Shown in pieces: positions 8,056 through 16,775 of a stretch of DNA of 64,000 nucleotides. The notes below the pieces were generated by a model. It ran no database searches, was not told where the DNA came from, and saw only the letters and a program-made list of their open reading frames with translations. Positions within the stretch are counted from its first letter, which is position 1. The number at the start of each line of letters is the position of its first letter. Both the position numbers and the translations under genes were made by a program. The stretch is from a bacterium (GTDB lineage Bacteria; Acidobacteriota; Thermoanaerobaculia; Multivoradales; J023), in contig JAAELT010000333.1 in assembly GCA_024226315.1 (NCBI GenBank), forward strand, positions 62,001 to 126,000, given 5' to 3'.

Positions 8056-8505
8056 ATGATGATCGTCGACAAGGAAGTTGATCGGTGTCTGACCCTCCTG
8101 CGCAACAAGATTCGCGAGAAGGGGTTCACCCAGCTCCAGGTCCAGGAAGCCCTGTCCTGGGGGCGCAGCTACATCAGCCAGCTGCTGACCAAACAGAAGT
8201 CGCTCCGCGTCGAGCAGGTGTTGCTCATTCTCAGCGTCATCGGCGTCGATCCGGCGGAGTTCTTCGCCGAGCTCTACTATCCGAGTGGGCCGATGGGATT
8301 CGAAGGGGGTGGCCCCTTTCCCCTTCAGCAACGGGGCGGCGCCGACGCGGCGGGTGATTTCGAGGAGATGAGGTCGCTGGTGCGCAGCCTCGTGTGGCTC
8401 TTGATCGACAAGGAGCTGATCGACGTCGACGAGCTCACTTCGGCGGTCAAGAGCCGCAAGGACGAAGTCACGGGGTTCGATACGGAAGACGGGCCGGCGA
8501 ACTGA
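8056..8505 (+). CDS. XRE-type helix-turn-helix regulator
   Basis: This 149-residue protein has an N-terminal Cro/CI-type helix-turn-helix at about residues 10-65. The recognition helix is in SWGRSYISQLLTKQKSLR, followed by the dimerisation-type segment VEQVLLILSVIGVDPAEFF. A glycine-rich linker leads to a C-terminal helical region (MRSLVRSLVWLLIDKELID). Two adjacent ATGs exist (8056, 8059). AGGAG lies about 13 bases upstream. It probably binds its own AT-rich upstream region, which contains the long inverted repeat. The target genes are unknown. Confidence 0.75.
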   Translation: MMIVDKEVDRCLTLLRNKIREKGFTQLQVQEALSWGRSYISQLLTKQKSLRVEQVLLILSVIGVDPAEFFAELYYPSGPMGFEGGGPFPLQQRGGADAAGDFEEMRSLVRSLVWLLIDKELIDVDELTSAVKSRKDEVTGFDTEDGPAN

Positions 8506-8513
8506 GTCTCCTG

Positions 8514-9128
8514 CTAGGTGGCGCCCGCGGCCGCGAGCGCGCGGCGTAGGGTGCCTGGGGCGCTGACCCCGGTTTGCAGGTAGGTGATCGCGCCCTGGCG
8601 GTCGACGATCAGCACCGTTGGCAGGCCGAACACCTGGTAGCGCGGGCTGACGGTGTCCTGGGGGTCGAGCAGCACGGGGTAGGGAAAGGGTTCGCGCTGG
8701 ACGTACCGGCGAACCCTTTCTTCGTCCTCGCCGACGTCGACGGCCAGGAAACGCACGCCCTTGCCTTCGACGTCGCGATAGACCTCCTCCAGGTATTCGG
8801 CCTGCTTGCGACAGGGGCCGCACCAGGTGGCCCAGAACTCGACCAACACGACCTCTCCCGGAAAGTCCGCGGGACCCACCATGCCGCCGTCCAGGCTCGC
8901 CAGGCGGAAATCGAGGGGCGGGTACTCGCCGCCGAGCATGGCGCCGCCGATCTCGGCCGGTGCGGTGATCGGCGAAGCGATGGTGGTCGACTTCGCGATC
9001 CAGCTCATGACCGCGGCGAGCAGGCCGAATGCGACGGCGACCAGCAACAACCAGCCGACGATGGCCCGCAGATGGCTGCCCGACGTGGTCTCGGAGGCAG
9101 TGAGGCTCTGGTCTTCGTTCATCATCAT
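8514..9128 (-). CDS. Membrane-anchored TlpA/ResA-type thioredoxin
   Basis: A thioredoxin-fold protein with the active site WATWCGPCRKQ, a single N-terminal membrane anchor (LRAIVGWLLLVAVAFGLLAA) and a cis-Pro region (VFGLPTVLIVDRQG). It would face the periplasm and act as a disulfide reductase or in cytochrome c or protein maturation. It is the last gene of the GldA/F/G-DUF4340 operon. A GTG at 9191 overlaps the DUF4340 stop as GTGA and could give a 225-residue form by coupling, but it has no ribosome-binding site. I prefer the ATG cluster at 9128-9120 behind GAGAG. Confidence 0.85.
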   Translation of the reverse strand: MMMNEDQSLTASETTSGSHLRAIVGWLLLVAVAFGLLAAVMSWIAKSTTIASPITAPAEIGGAMLGGEYPPLDFRLASLDGGMVGPADFPGEVVLVEFWATWCGPCRKQAEYLEEVYRDVEGKGVRFLAVDVGEDEERVRRYVQREPFPYPVLLDPQDTVSPRYQVFGLPTVLIVDRQGAITYLQTGVSAPGTLRRALAAAGAT

Positions 9129-9187
9129 TGGCTCTCGCTCGTGGTCGTGGCTGATGTATCGGTCTACGGGGGCCGGGGAGCTCAGGT

Positions 9188-10669
9188 TCACTCTGGGGGT
9201 GACTCTATCTTGCCAGTTTCCTCGGCCGCTTCAGGAGCTTCTTCAGTATTGGAGTCCTCGGAAGGCAGTGGCTCGGCGTCCCTCGATCTCTGGAGCTGCT
9301 CCCGGATCCCGCCGACCTCGGCCTCGGTGACCAGCAGGACGGCTCCGCGTCCATCGGCGGTGGCGGCGACTCTTCCTTCGACCGCGCGTGACAGCGCCAG
9401 CAGTTCCTCGCCCCGGGTGTCCTCGTCCGTGTCCGCGCCTTTGTCTTCGAAGGTGAGGGAGATCCGGAGCTCGGGATTTTCGAGGTCGAAGCCGAGTGCC
9501 GCGGCTTCCTCGCGGTCCACGATCCGCTCGCCCTTCAGCTCGCTGATCGGGTAGAGCAGATCGCTCACCGAGGAGTAGGGTACGCGGTCCTCTCCCCGCT
9601 TCCAGTCGGCGTCGTCGCGGCTGAGCTCGAGCACGCCCGAGGAGTCCTCGAAGCGGGCTGTCTCGATCTCGAAGACCTGCAGCGCCGACCAGGACTTCGA
9701 GCGCCACTCGGCGACCCCGAGGCCGAGCAGCTCGGCCAGCCTGGTCTCGAGCTCGAAAATCTGGCCATCCGCGCGGCCGTAGTAGACGCCCTCGGTACCT
9801 TCCCTGGGGTGCCCCAGCTCCAGCCTAAAGGGTTGCGTACCGGTCTTCGACACGGCCTCGACCGTTCCCTGGGCGGGATCCAACCCCATGCCCTCGGGGG
9901 TGAGCGGCGTGCGGTCGAGGAAGGTCTCGGCGCGCAGGGAGGTAATTTCGGACAGCAGGGCATTGACCTGCTCCTCGTCGGCCCGATCGTCGAGTGCAGC
10001 GAGCCGGAAGTCGCCGTCCTGGCCGGCGAGCTCGACCGTGCCGCCCGGACCCGTCAGGGTGACCGCGACGACCTCCGAGCGGGTGCCCTCGAAGAGCTTC
10101 TTGTCGCGCCATTCGCCAGGCTCTCGGGTGAGCTCGTCGAGTAGCCCCGAGCCGACCTGGTGGGCGATCCCGGAACCGGCGAGAGTCACCAGCATGTCGC
10201 TCGAAGCCGGCACCTCGGCGCCGATCTGCAGCACTTCTTGACCGCTCGTGGTCTGCAGCGTCACCCGCGCCCGCGGCTCGTCGAGCCCGAGCTCGCCGGG
10301 ATCGTAGTCCTCGAGGGTGCGGTTCGACTCCAGATCGGCGACCTGACGCATCAGGCCGTCGACGGTGAACCGGTCGGCGCGGGCGCTCATCGGCGCTGTG
10401 ATCCGCCAGCTCGACTCGCTCGTGCCGGCATCCTCGCCTTCGCCCCCGCCTTCGCCCGTCTCGGTCGCCGGCCTCTGACGCTCGAGGCGCACCTGCTGGT
10501 CGTCCCACTCGATCAGGATCGATTCGACGTCGTCCTCCGCCAGGCGAAGCACCTTCTTCTCCCGCGCGGTGCGCTCGTCGGTCGATGGCAGGTCCTTCTC
10601 GTAGAAGAAGATGAAGGCGCCGAGAGCGAGAACCACCAGCGCCAGCACCAGAAGTGTCCTGGGTTGCAT
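9188..10669 (-). CDS. DUF4340 domain-containing membrane-anchored protein
   Basis: This 493-residue protein has an N-terminal membrane anchor (LLVLALVVLALGAFIFFY) and a large extracytoplasmic region with the repeated beta-rich units of DUF4340. Examples are VESILIEWDDQQVRLER and later repeats of the type VTLTGPGGTVELAGQ. Such proteins regularly follow GldG-like subunits of this ABC system. The C-terminus is acidic (SEDSNTEEAPEAAEETG). It starts five bases after the GldG-like stop, and its stop overlaps the possible GTG start of the TlpA-like gene. The role is unknown. Cell-envelope location is supported by the anchor. Confidence 0.85.
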   Translation of the reverse strand: MQPRTLLVLALVVLALGAFIFFYEKDLPSTDERTAREKKVLRLAEDDVESILIEWDDQQVRLERQRPATETGEGGGEGEDAGTSESSWRITAPMSARADRFTVDGLMRQVADLESNRTLEDYDPGELGLDEPRARVTLQTTSGQEVLQIGAEVPASSDMLVTLAGSGIAHQVGSGLLDELTREPGEWRDKKLFEGTRSEVVAVTLTGPGGTVELAGQDGDFRLAALDDRADEEQVNALLSEITSLRAETFLDRTPLTPEGMGLDPAQGTVEAVSKTGTQPFRLELGHPREGTEGVYYGRADGQIFELETRLAELLGLGVAEWRSKSWSALQVFEIETARFEDSSGVLELSRDDADWKRGEDRVPYSSVSDLLYPISELKGERIVDREEAAALGFDLENPELRISLTFEDKGADTDEDTRGEELLALSRAVEGRVAATADGRGAVLLVTEAEVGGIREQLQRSRDAEPLPSEDSNTEEAPEAAEETGKIESPPE

Positions 10670-10673
10670 GGCG

Positions 10674-12233
10674 TCACCTCCTGCGGCGCAAGTAGACCCA
10701 GATTCCGAACACGATCGCTAGCCCCGGCATCACCAGCAGGACCACGAAGAGAACCTGCAAGAGCTCAGAACGGGTCATGTTCAGGCTCGTCTGCTCGGGC
10801 GGCGGCGTCTCGATGCGGATCAGGTGCTCGCGCTGCACCAGCCAGTTGAAGGTGTTGACCAGAAGCGTGCTGTTGCCAGCGCTCGAGACCCTCATGTCGG
10901 TGGCGAAGTCGAGATCGCCGAAGACCACCAGACGGGCCTCCTCGGGGCCGGTCTCTTCGGTCGCCTCGTCTTCGGCCTCCTCGGGCGTGTCTCCCTCGAT
11001 CGCGTTCTGCTCGGGCGCGTTCTCGCCTTCGGCCGCCTCCGTCTCGGCCGCCGTCTCCGGCAGGCTCACGGGTTCGACCGGGAAGGAGACGGCGATGCCC
11101 AGCGCCAGCGGGCCGCCCGGGTCGCCCTCTCCCTGGGCGTAGGCCTCGGGGTTCTCGAGATCGGTCTCACCCCAGGCGTCGTCGCCGGTGCGCACCAGCT
11201 CGGTGATCTCCAGGTCGGCGCGCGCCTCGGCCAGCGTGCTCATCGAACGCGTGAGCGAGAAGTAGACCGGGATCCGGCGCTCCAACAGCGGCTCGACGAT
11301 CGGGTGGAAGCCGAACGAATCGGTGAGGATCTCCTCGGGGCCGGCGCCCGCCACCTGGCTCGCGGGGTCGACGACGAAGTCGTCGTGAACCTCGATTCCG
11401 TATCCGCCGAGCCAGGTGCTCAGCCCGCCCGCGTCGCCCAGTCCGGCCATCTCGGAGTCCGACAGCGCGGATTCGAGCAGCACCAGCATCCGGCCGCCCG
11501 AATCCAGGTAGCCGGAGAGAAGCTCCAGCTCGGACTCCAGGAATCCGGCGCTGGGCCCGGCGATCACCACCAGGTCGGTGCGCTCGGGGACTGCGTCGGC
11601 ACCCAGCGACTGCCACTCCTCGACCTCGAAGTTGTCCTGCTCGAAGTAGGCCCGGGCAACGGACAGGGCGCGAGGCCCGCCAGTGGTCGACGTCGTCTCG
11701 CCGTGGCCGGTGGTGAAGACCACCTTCGGCTTGCGGTCCTCGGCGAGCTCCAGGATGGCGCTGGTGATCAGCTGCTCGCCCTTGAACGCCTGGAGCGTCG
11801 GCGCCTGGCCGAACTGGGCGCCGGAATAGTCGTACTCGGCGAGGTCGAACTGGTTGACGTAGCTGCGCTGGTCGCCGGACTCGAGCACCACCGCGGTGCC
11901 CTGGCCGATCGCCAGCCGCTCGGCCTCGAGCGGCTCGCGGGCGAGATCGACCACCCTCTTCTCGATGTGTTCCGGATTGGCGGCCTGGTATTGGGAGAGC
12001 AGCTCGTCCACCGCGTCGAACAGCTCGCCGCCGGCGCCGGCGCCCAGGATCAGGTGGATCTCGATGTCCCGGTCGAGCCCGGTGACGATCTGCAGGGATT
12101 TCTCCGACAACGTATAGAGCCCGCTGCCGGTCCAGTCGAAGCGCTGGTAGTGGCGGCCACCCAGGTAGTTGACCATCAGGTAGAGCGGCACCGCCAGAAG
12201 AACCGCGACGAACGCCATGAGATTCCGGTTCAT
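10674..12233 (-). CDS. GldG-like ABC auxiliary protein
   Basis: This 519-residue protein is of the GldG/ABC_transp_aux family. It has an N-terminal membrane helix (MAFVAVLLAVPLYLMVNYL), the conserved opening RFDWTGSGLYTLSEKSLQI, a large soluble region and a C-terminal helix ending in YLRRRR. An acidic, low-complexity insert (residues about 395-435) precedes the final conserved part. The start ATG 12233 has GGAGG eight bases upstream. The gene follows the permease by five bases. In Bacteroidetes GldG works with GldA and GldF. In other phyla this set is widespread without gliding, so motility should not be inferred. Confidence 0.88.
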   Translation of the reverse strand: MNRNLMAFVAVLLAVPLYLMVNYLGGRHYQRFDWTGSGLYTLSEKSLQIVTGLDRDIEIHLILGAGAGGELFDAVDELLSQYQAANPEHIEKRVVDLAREPLEAERLAIGQGTAVVLESGDQRSYVNQFDLAEYDYSGAQFGQAPTLQAFKGEQLITSAILELAEDRKPKVVFTTGHGETTSTTGGPRALSVARAYFEQDNFEVEEWQSLGADAVPERTDLVVIAGPSAGFLESELELLSGYLDSGGRMLVLLESALSDSEMAGLGDAGGLSTWLGGYGIEVHDDFVVDPASQVAGAGPEEILTDSFGFHPIVEPLLERRIPVYFSLTRSMSTLAEARADLEITELVRTGDDAWGETDLENPEAYAQGEGDPGGPLALGIAVSFPVEPVSLPETAAETEAAEGENAPEQNAIEGDTPEEAEDEATEETGPEEARLVVFGDLDFATDMRVSSAGNSTLLVNTFNWLVQREHLIRIETPPPEQTSLNMTRSELLQVLFVVLLVMPGLAIVFGIWVYLRRRR

Positions 12234-12238
12234 CGCGC

Positions 12239-12982
12239 CTACCTCCACTTCTTCGCCGCCAGGGCGAGGCTGGTGAAGAACAGGAAGAGAGCCGAGGTCG
12301 AGACGTAGTAGACCAGGCGCCGGGTGTCGACGATGCCCTTGCCGAAGTCGTCCATGTGCTGCATCAGATTCATGTGGTTGATGATTTCTTTCGCGGTTTC
12401 GTCGGTGGCCAGGTCATGGGCGATGGAGACGAAGAAGAAGAAGGTCAGCATGGCGAAGGTCAGGATCGCGGCCACGATCTGGGATTTCGACAGGCTCGAG
12501 CCGAAGATTCCCACCGCCATGAAGACGGCGCCGATCCCGACGATTCCCAGGTAGCCCGATGCGATCGGACCCCAGTCGACTTCGCTCCAGCGTCCCATGA
12601 TGAGCACGAAGACCAGGGTCGGCGCCCACAGGAAGAGGAAGAAGACAAACGCCGCCACGTACTTGCCGAGCACCACCTGGGCCTCCGACACCGGGGACGT
12701 CATCAGCGGCTCGATGGTGCCGCTGCGCAGCTCCTCGGCGATCAAGCGCATGGTGAGCACCGCCACCACGACGAACAGGAAGAGCCAGAAGAAGAAGTGG
12801 GGGGCGAAGAAGATGCGCAGTGGCGTGGCGCTGCCCCCGGCCCCCGGCCCGCTGAGAACCCAGACAATGTACGAAAAGGTAGCGCCGTTGTACGCCTGGA
12901 TACAGGCCAGGATCACGTAGGCCATCGGGGAATAGAAGTAGGCGCGCAGCTCGCGCGAGAGGACGGCCAGGAAAGCGCTCAT
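12239..12982 (-). CDS. ABC-2 type permease, GldF-like
   Basis: This 247-residue integral membrane protein has about six hydrophobic segments. It has the conserved intracellular motif ELRSGTIEPLMTSPVSEAQVVLGKY, which begins near residue 88 and is typical of ABC-2 permeases that pair with GldA-type ATPases. The start ATG overlaps the ATPase stop by four bases (ATGA), so the two are coupled. The transported substrate is unknown. The neighbouring GldG-like and DUF4340 proteins are expected to complete the complex on the outer face of the membrane. Confidence 0.9.
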   Translation of the reverse strand: MSAFLAVLSRELRAYFYSPMAYVILACIQAYNGATFSYIVWVLSGPGAGGSATPLRIFFAPHFFFWLFLFVVVAVLTMRLIAEELRSGTIEPLMTSPVSEAQVVLGKYVAAFVFFLFLWAPTLVFVLIMGRWSEVDWGPIASGYLGIVGIGAVFMAVGIFGSSLSKSQIVAAILTFAMLTFFFFVSIAHDLATDETAKEIINHMNLMQHMDDFGKGIVDTRRLVYYVSTSALFLFFTSLALAAKKWR

Positions 12983-14016
12983 GGCTGGTCTCCTTCGCTC
13001 GTCTCGTCGCCGGAGATCGGTTCCTCCGAGTCCTCTGCTTCCGGCTCCTCCGAGTCCTCCGCTTCCGGCTCCTCGGCGTCGGCGTCCCGGCCGGTGAGGC
13101 GCACGAAGATGTCTTCCAGCGACTCTCTGCGCTCGACCAGCTCGAGCAGTACCCAGCCGTGCTCGACCGCGGCGCGAAACACCGCTTCCCTCGAGTCCTC
13201 TCCCGGGGCGCTCTCGATGCGCAGCCGAAGGTCGCCGTCAGCCTCGGCCTCGACCGTCTCGACCGACTCGACGCCGGGGATCCGGCCCAGGGCTTCGACG
13301 GCGCCGGCGGGAGCGCCCTGAACGGTGATCGCCACGATCGAGGAGCCCTGGGCCTGCGCCCGCAGCTCCTGCGGCGTGCCCTCGGCCACGATCCGGCCGC
13401 GGTCGATGATCAGCACCCGGTGACAGAGCTGCTCGACCTCGGGCAGGATGTGGGTCGAGATCAGCAACGTCCGCTCCTGCCCCAGCTCGCGGATCAGCTC
13501 GCGGATAGCGATGATCTGCTTCGGATCGAGCCCGACGGTGGGCTCGTCGAGCACCAGGACCCGTGGCCCGTGCAGGATCGCCGCGGCCAGCCCGACGCGC
13601 TGACGGTAGCCTTTCGACAGCGTGCCGATGATCTGGTGCTCCACGTCCTCGAGCAGGCAGCTGCGGATCGTGCGCGGCATCGCTTCACGCGCCGCCGCGC
13701 GGCTCATGCCCTCCAGGCGGGTGCGGTAGGCCAGGTACTCGTGGACCCTCATCTCGCCGTAGAGGGCGACTGTCTCCGGCAGGTAACCGATCTCCCGGCG
13801 CGCCCTGCTGGGCTCATTGAACAGGTCGTGGCCGTTGACCGTCACCTGGCCGCTGGTCGGCGGCAGGAAACCGGTGATCATGCGGATCGTGGTCGTCTTG
13901 CCGGCGCCGTTGGGGCCCAGCATGCCCAGGATCTCGCCGTCCGAGACGCTGAACGAGATGCCCCGGACCGCGGTGAACTCGCCGTAGCGGCGAGTCAGTC
14001 CATGCGCTTCGATCAT
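12979..14016 (-). CDS. ABC transporter ATP-binding protein, GldA-like
   Basis: This 345-residue ATPase has a Walker A GPNGAGKTTT, signature LSKGYRQRVGLA, Walker B VLVLDEPTVGLDP and switch-His region ISTHILPEVEQL. The conventional domain ends near residue 235. A C-terminal domain follows, then a 30-residue acidic tail containing an eight-residue unit (EPEAEDSE) twice, encoded by a 24-bp direct repeat. The start ATG 14016 has GGAGGAGA at ideal distance. It is the first gene of a five-gene minus-strand operon and diverges from the small coiled-coil gene. Confidence 0.93.
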   Translation of the reverse strand: MIEAHGLTRRYGEFTAVRGISFSVSDGEILGMLGPNGAGKTTTIRMITGFLPPTSGQVTVNGHDLFNEPSRARREIGYLPETVALYGEMRVHEYLAYRTRLEGMSRAAAREAMPRTIRSCLLEDVEHQIIGTLSKGYRQRVGLAAAILHGPRVLVLDEPTVGLDPKQIIAIRELIRELGQERTLLISTHILPEVEQLCHRVLIIDRGRIVAEGTPQELRAQAQGSSIVAITVQGAPAGAVEALGRIPGVESVETVEAEADGDLRLRIESAPGEDSREAVFRAAVEHGWVLLELVERRESLEDIFVRLTGRDADAEEPEAEDSEEPEAEDSEEPISGDETSEGDQP

Positions 14017-14136
14017 CGAATGTTCTCCTCCACGTGTTGTCCGTCGCGCCGGAGGCGCGCGAATGGAATCCGGATGGTAATCTCTGGTCATGGCGAACGA
14101 CAAATCACCGGCGAAGACCACGAAGGAATCGAGATC

Positions 14137-14415
14137 ATGAAATCGGCCTACGAGCTGGCCCTGGAACGGTTGGAACAGCAGGGCATCGAACGCCCGCGGC
14201 AAGAAGCCCTGAGCGACGCCGAGCGCGAGCAGGTGGCGGAGATCCGCCGCCGGGCCGACGCCAAGGTCGCCGAGCTCGAGATCCTGCACCGCGACCGCCT
14301 GGCGAAAATCGCCGATCCCGTGAAGCGCGAGGAAGAGGAACGAGACTACCGTCACGAGAAGCAGCGCATCGCGGAGGATCGGGACCGCAAGATCGAGAAG
14401 ATCCGGGCGGGATGA
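14137..14415 (+). CDS. Small coiled-coil protein, MKSAYELA family
   Basis: This 92-residue protein is almost wholly charged helix, opening MKSAYELALERLEQQG and ending KIEKIRAG. Proteins with this opening recur in Acidobacteriota and Planctomycetes with no assigned function. AAGGA lies about 11 bases before the ATG. A 16-codon open frame at 14090-14140 overlaps the start as ATGA and might be a leader peptide, but it has no good ribosome-binding site. The stop overlaps the phzF-like start by four bases, so the two are probably co-translated. Confidence 0.75.
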   Translation: MKSAYELALERLEQQGIERPRQEALSDAEREQVAEIRRRADAKVAELEILHRDRLAKIADPVKREEEERDYRHEKQRIAEDRDRKIEKIRAG

Positions 14416-15341
14416 TGCGCCACCGGTTCCACACCGCCGACGTCTTCACCGACCGTCCCTTCGGTGGCAATCAGCTGGCGGTGTTTCCGGATTCCGAGGG
14501 GCTGGGCAGCGCCCGGATGCAGAACGTCGCCCGCGAGCTCAACCTGTCGGAGACTGTCTTCGTGCTGCCGCCGCGGGAAGCGGCGCACACCTTCAGGCTG
14601 CGCATCTTCACGCCTCAGATCGAGGTGCCGTTCGCCGGTCATCCGACGGTGGGAGCGGCGCTGGTGCTCGCCTCGGTGGGCGCGATCGCGCTGACCGGCG
14701 ACGAGACGCGGATCGTCTTCGAGGAAGGCGTCGGGCCGGTGGAGGTCACCATCCGGTCCCGCGGCGGGCAGCCGAAAGACGCCCAGTTCACCACCGCCAT
14801 CCTGCCCGAGTTCGGGCCTCCGCCACCGCCTCCGGACGCGCTCGCCGGCATGCTGTCGCTCGAGATCGAGGATCTGCTGCTCGAGACCCGGCCGCCGATG
14901 GCCGTCTCCTGCGGCCTGCCCTTCCTCTTCGTGCCACTGCGTGACCTCGACGCGGCGTGGCGGGCACAGCTGCGTCTGCAGGACTGGTCCGAGCTACTGG
15001 CGGACTTCTGGGCGCCGCACGTCCACGTCTTCGTCCACGACGCCGAGCTCGATGGGTGCGATCTCCACGCTCGCATGTTCGCCCCCGGCGCCGGGGTGCC
15101 CGAGGACCCGGCCACCGGCTCGGCGGCGGCGGCGCTGGCGGGTCTGCTGGCGGCCCGCTCGCCCGAGACCGACGGCACTCTGCGCTGGGTGGTCGAGCAG
15201 GGGCTCGAGATCGACCGCCCGAGCGTCATCGAGATCGAGGCCGACAAGGCCGACGGCGAGATCGTTGCCGTGCGGGTGGCCGGCGGCGCGGTCATGATGA
15301 GCGAAGGATGGATGGAAATCCCGGCCGCTGACGAGATTTGA
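14412..15341 (+). CDS. PhzF family isomerase-like protein
   Basis: This 309-residue protein of the PhzF/diaminopimelate-epimerase fold has two related halves. Key motifs are FGGNQLAVF, the catalytic-site region NLSETVFV, the substrate-loop FTPQIEVPFAGHPTVGAA, and in the second half EDPATGSAAAAL. PhzF isomerises a phenazine precursor, but most family members have other, usually unknown, substrates, and no phenazine genes are present here. The start ATG overlaps the preceding small gene as ATGA. A proline run (PPPPPP) marks the linker between halves. Confidence 0.88.
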   Translation: MMRHRFHTADVFTDRPFGGNQLAVFPDSEGLGSARMQNVARELNLSETVFVLPPREAAHTFRLRIFTPQIEVPFAGHPTVGAALVLASVGAIALTGDETRIVFEEGVGPVEVTIRSRGGQPKDAQFTTAILPEFGPPPPPPDALAGMLSLEIEDLLLETRPPMAVSCGLPFLFVPLRDLDAAWRAQLRLQDWSELLADFWAPHVHVFVHDAELDGCDLHARMFAPGAGVPEDPATGSAAAALAGLLAARSPETDGTLRWVVEQGLEIDRPSVIEIEADKADGEIVAVRVAGGAVMMSEGWMEIPAADEI

Positions 15342-15446
15342 GTGAATTTTCTGCCCTCCCGGCTTTGCGCCAGCGCCGATCTCTGGTGGAATAAGAGGTC
15401 TGTCGCAAGATAGAGATCAGGCGAGGCGGAGGTTTCGAGTCCGATC

Positions 15447-16658
15447 ATGACCGATTTGAGCTTCGAGTGCTCCTCGTGTGGGGCCAGCTACCAGTTGCCC
15501 GAGACCTACCGGCAGGCGGTCGCGGGCAGGGCGGTGTTCTGCATCGGCTGCGAGCGCTGGTGGGTCGCCGTGGCCGGCCCCTCGGGCGCGCCGGTCAAAG
15601 TGGCGCAGGGGCGGCCCGAGCGAGCCCCGATCGACCTGCGGCCGTTTCGTCGCGAGGCGTCCGCCGTTCCCGCAGCTCCGCCGGCTCCCGCCGCTCCGCC
15701 CGCTGCCTCGCCCGAGCTCGGCGCCACGACCCGAGTCCCTTTGAAGGCTCGGACGGGCCAGAAGCCGTCGCTGCGGATCGTAGTGTCCGCCCCTGGCAAC
15801 GAGCTCAAGGGTGTGTTCGATCTCGGCGGGAAGAGTTTCCTGATCGGCAAGACGGGCTGCCATCTCAAACTCCAGAAGGCGGACATCCCTCAGCGCGCGA
15901 TCCGCATCCGGGCCGCCGGCTCCGGGTTCAGCTTCGAGGGTATCGACGGCTTCGCCATCCCCGTCGGCTCGGTGTCGGTGGTCTCCGGGCGGATCGAGCC
16001 CGGCGGCAGCGTGCGCATGTCGATGGCGCCGTACGAGATCCAGCTCGAGACCAGCGGCACGCCGGGTCGCCCGATCGCCGACTTGGACAAGCCGTCCCCG
16101 CCGCAGGCGCCGTCCCCACCTCCGGCGCCGGCTCCGCAAGCGCCGCCGTCTCCACCAGCACCGCCGCCTCCGGGCGCTCCGGTGGCGACCGATCTACGGG
16201 CCCAGGTGCAGGAGATCGCCGTCGACGTACGCCGAGATCAGGGTGCGTTCACCGAGCAGGAGGAGACCGTTCAGGCCGCGCTCGACGGCGACGAGACGAT
16301 CACCGACCTCGGTGCCCATGGGTTCCAGGCGTCGCGCTTCGGCAATCCACTGGCCGGCCTCGACGTCAGCCTGGTGCGCGCCGACGGGCCGACCAAGGGA
16401 CAGACCTTCAAGGTCACCAAGAGCCCGCTGGTCATCGGCCGCAAGGACGGCGACATGATCGTCAAGGACGGCCGGGTGTCGTCGAAGCACGCACAGCTCG
16501 ACATCACGGGGCCGCGGATCTACACCCTGAAGGATCTCGCCTCGACCAACGGCACCACCGTCAACGACCGGCCGATCTCTGTCGGCCACCTGGAGCACGG
16601 CGACGTCGTCAGCTTCGGCGGCGTCAAGTTCGAGTTCAGCGCCAGGCAGACCGGATAG
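15447..16658 (+). CDS. FHA-domain protein with N-terminal zinc ribbon
   Basis: This 403-residue cytoplasmic protein has a CxxC pair near each end of the first ~35 residues (CSSCGASYQ and CIGCERWW), a likely zinc ribbon. A degenerate FHA-like segment is seen at about 115-200 (SFLIGKTGCHLKLQKADI), followed by a Pro/Ala linker. A canonical phosphothreonine-binding FHA domain forms the C-terminus (VIGRKDGDMIVKDGRVSSKH, then STNGTTVNDRPIS). It may read Ser/Thr kinase signals, but no kinase is nearby. It is followed by the efflux operon with a ~117-base gap. Confidence 0.88.
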   Translation: MTDLSFECSSCGASYQLPETYRQAVAGRAVFCIGCERWWVAVAGPSGAPVKVAQGRPERAPIDLRPFRREASAVPAAPPAPAAPPAASPELGATTRVPLKARTGQKPSLRIVVSAPGNELKGVFDLGGKSFLIGKTGCHLKLQKADIPQRAIRIRAAGSGFSFEGIDGFAIPVGSVSVVSGRIEPGGSVRMSMAPYEIQLETSGTPGRPIADLDKPSPPQAPSPPPAPAPQAPPSPPAPPPPGAPVATDLRAQVQEIAVDVRRDQGAFTEQEETVQAALDGDETITDLGAHGFQASRFGNPLAGLDVSLVRADGPTKGQTFKVTKSPLVIGRKDGDMIVKDGRVSSKHAQLDITGPRIYTLKDLASTNGTTVNDRPISVGHLEHGDVVSFGGVKFEFSARQTG

Positions 16659-16775
16659 CGGCAGCAGTGAACCCGAAAGGGTTCTACCCAAGTCGCGGGA
16701 ACCGAGATAAGGTGGCGATGCGGGATTCTCAGAGTTCCCCGCCGGTCGAAGACTTCTGCTGCAACGGGATCGAGG

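Noticed and set aside
9188-14016. Gliding-motility operon
   Set aside because: GldA/F/G-like ABC sets are widespread without gliding. None of the motor or adhesin genes is present, so only the family names are used.
14090-14140. Leader peptide MANDKSPAKTTKESRS
   Set aside because: It overlaps the next start neatly but has no ribosome-binding site and no attenuation-like structure, so it was kept only as a remark.
14412-15341. Phenazine biosynthesis
   Set aside because: A lone PhzF-family gene without other phz genes does not support phenazine production.
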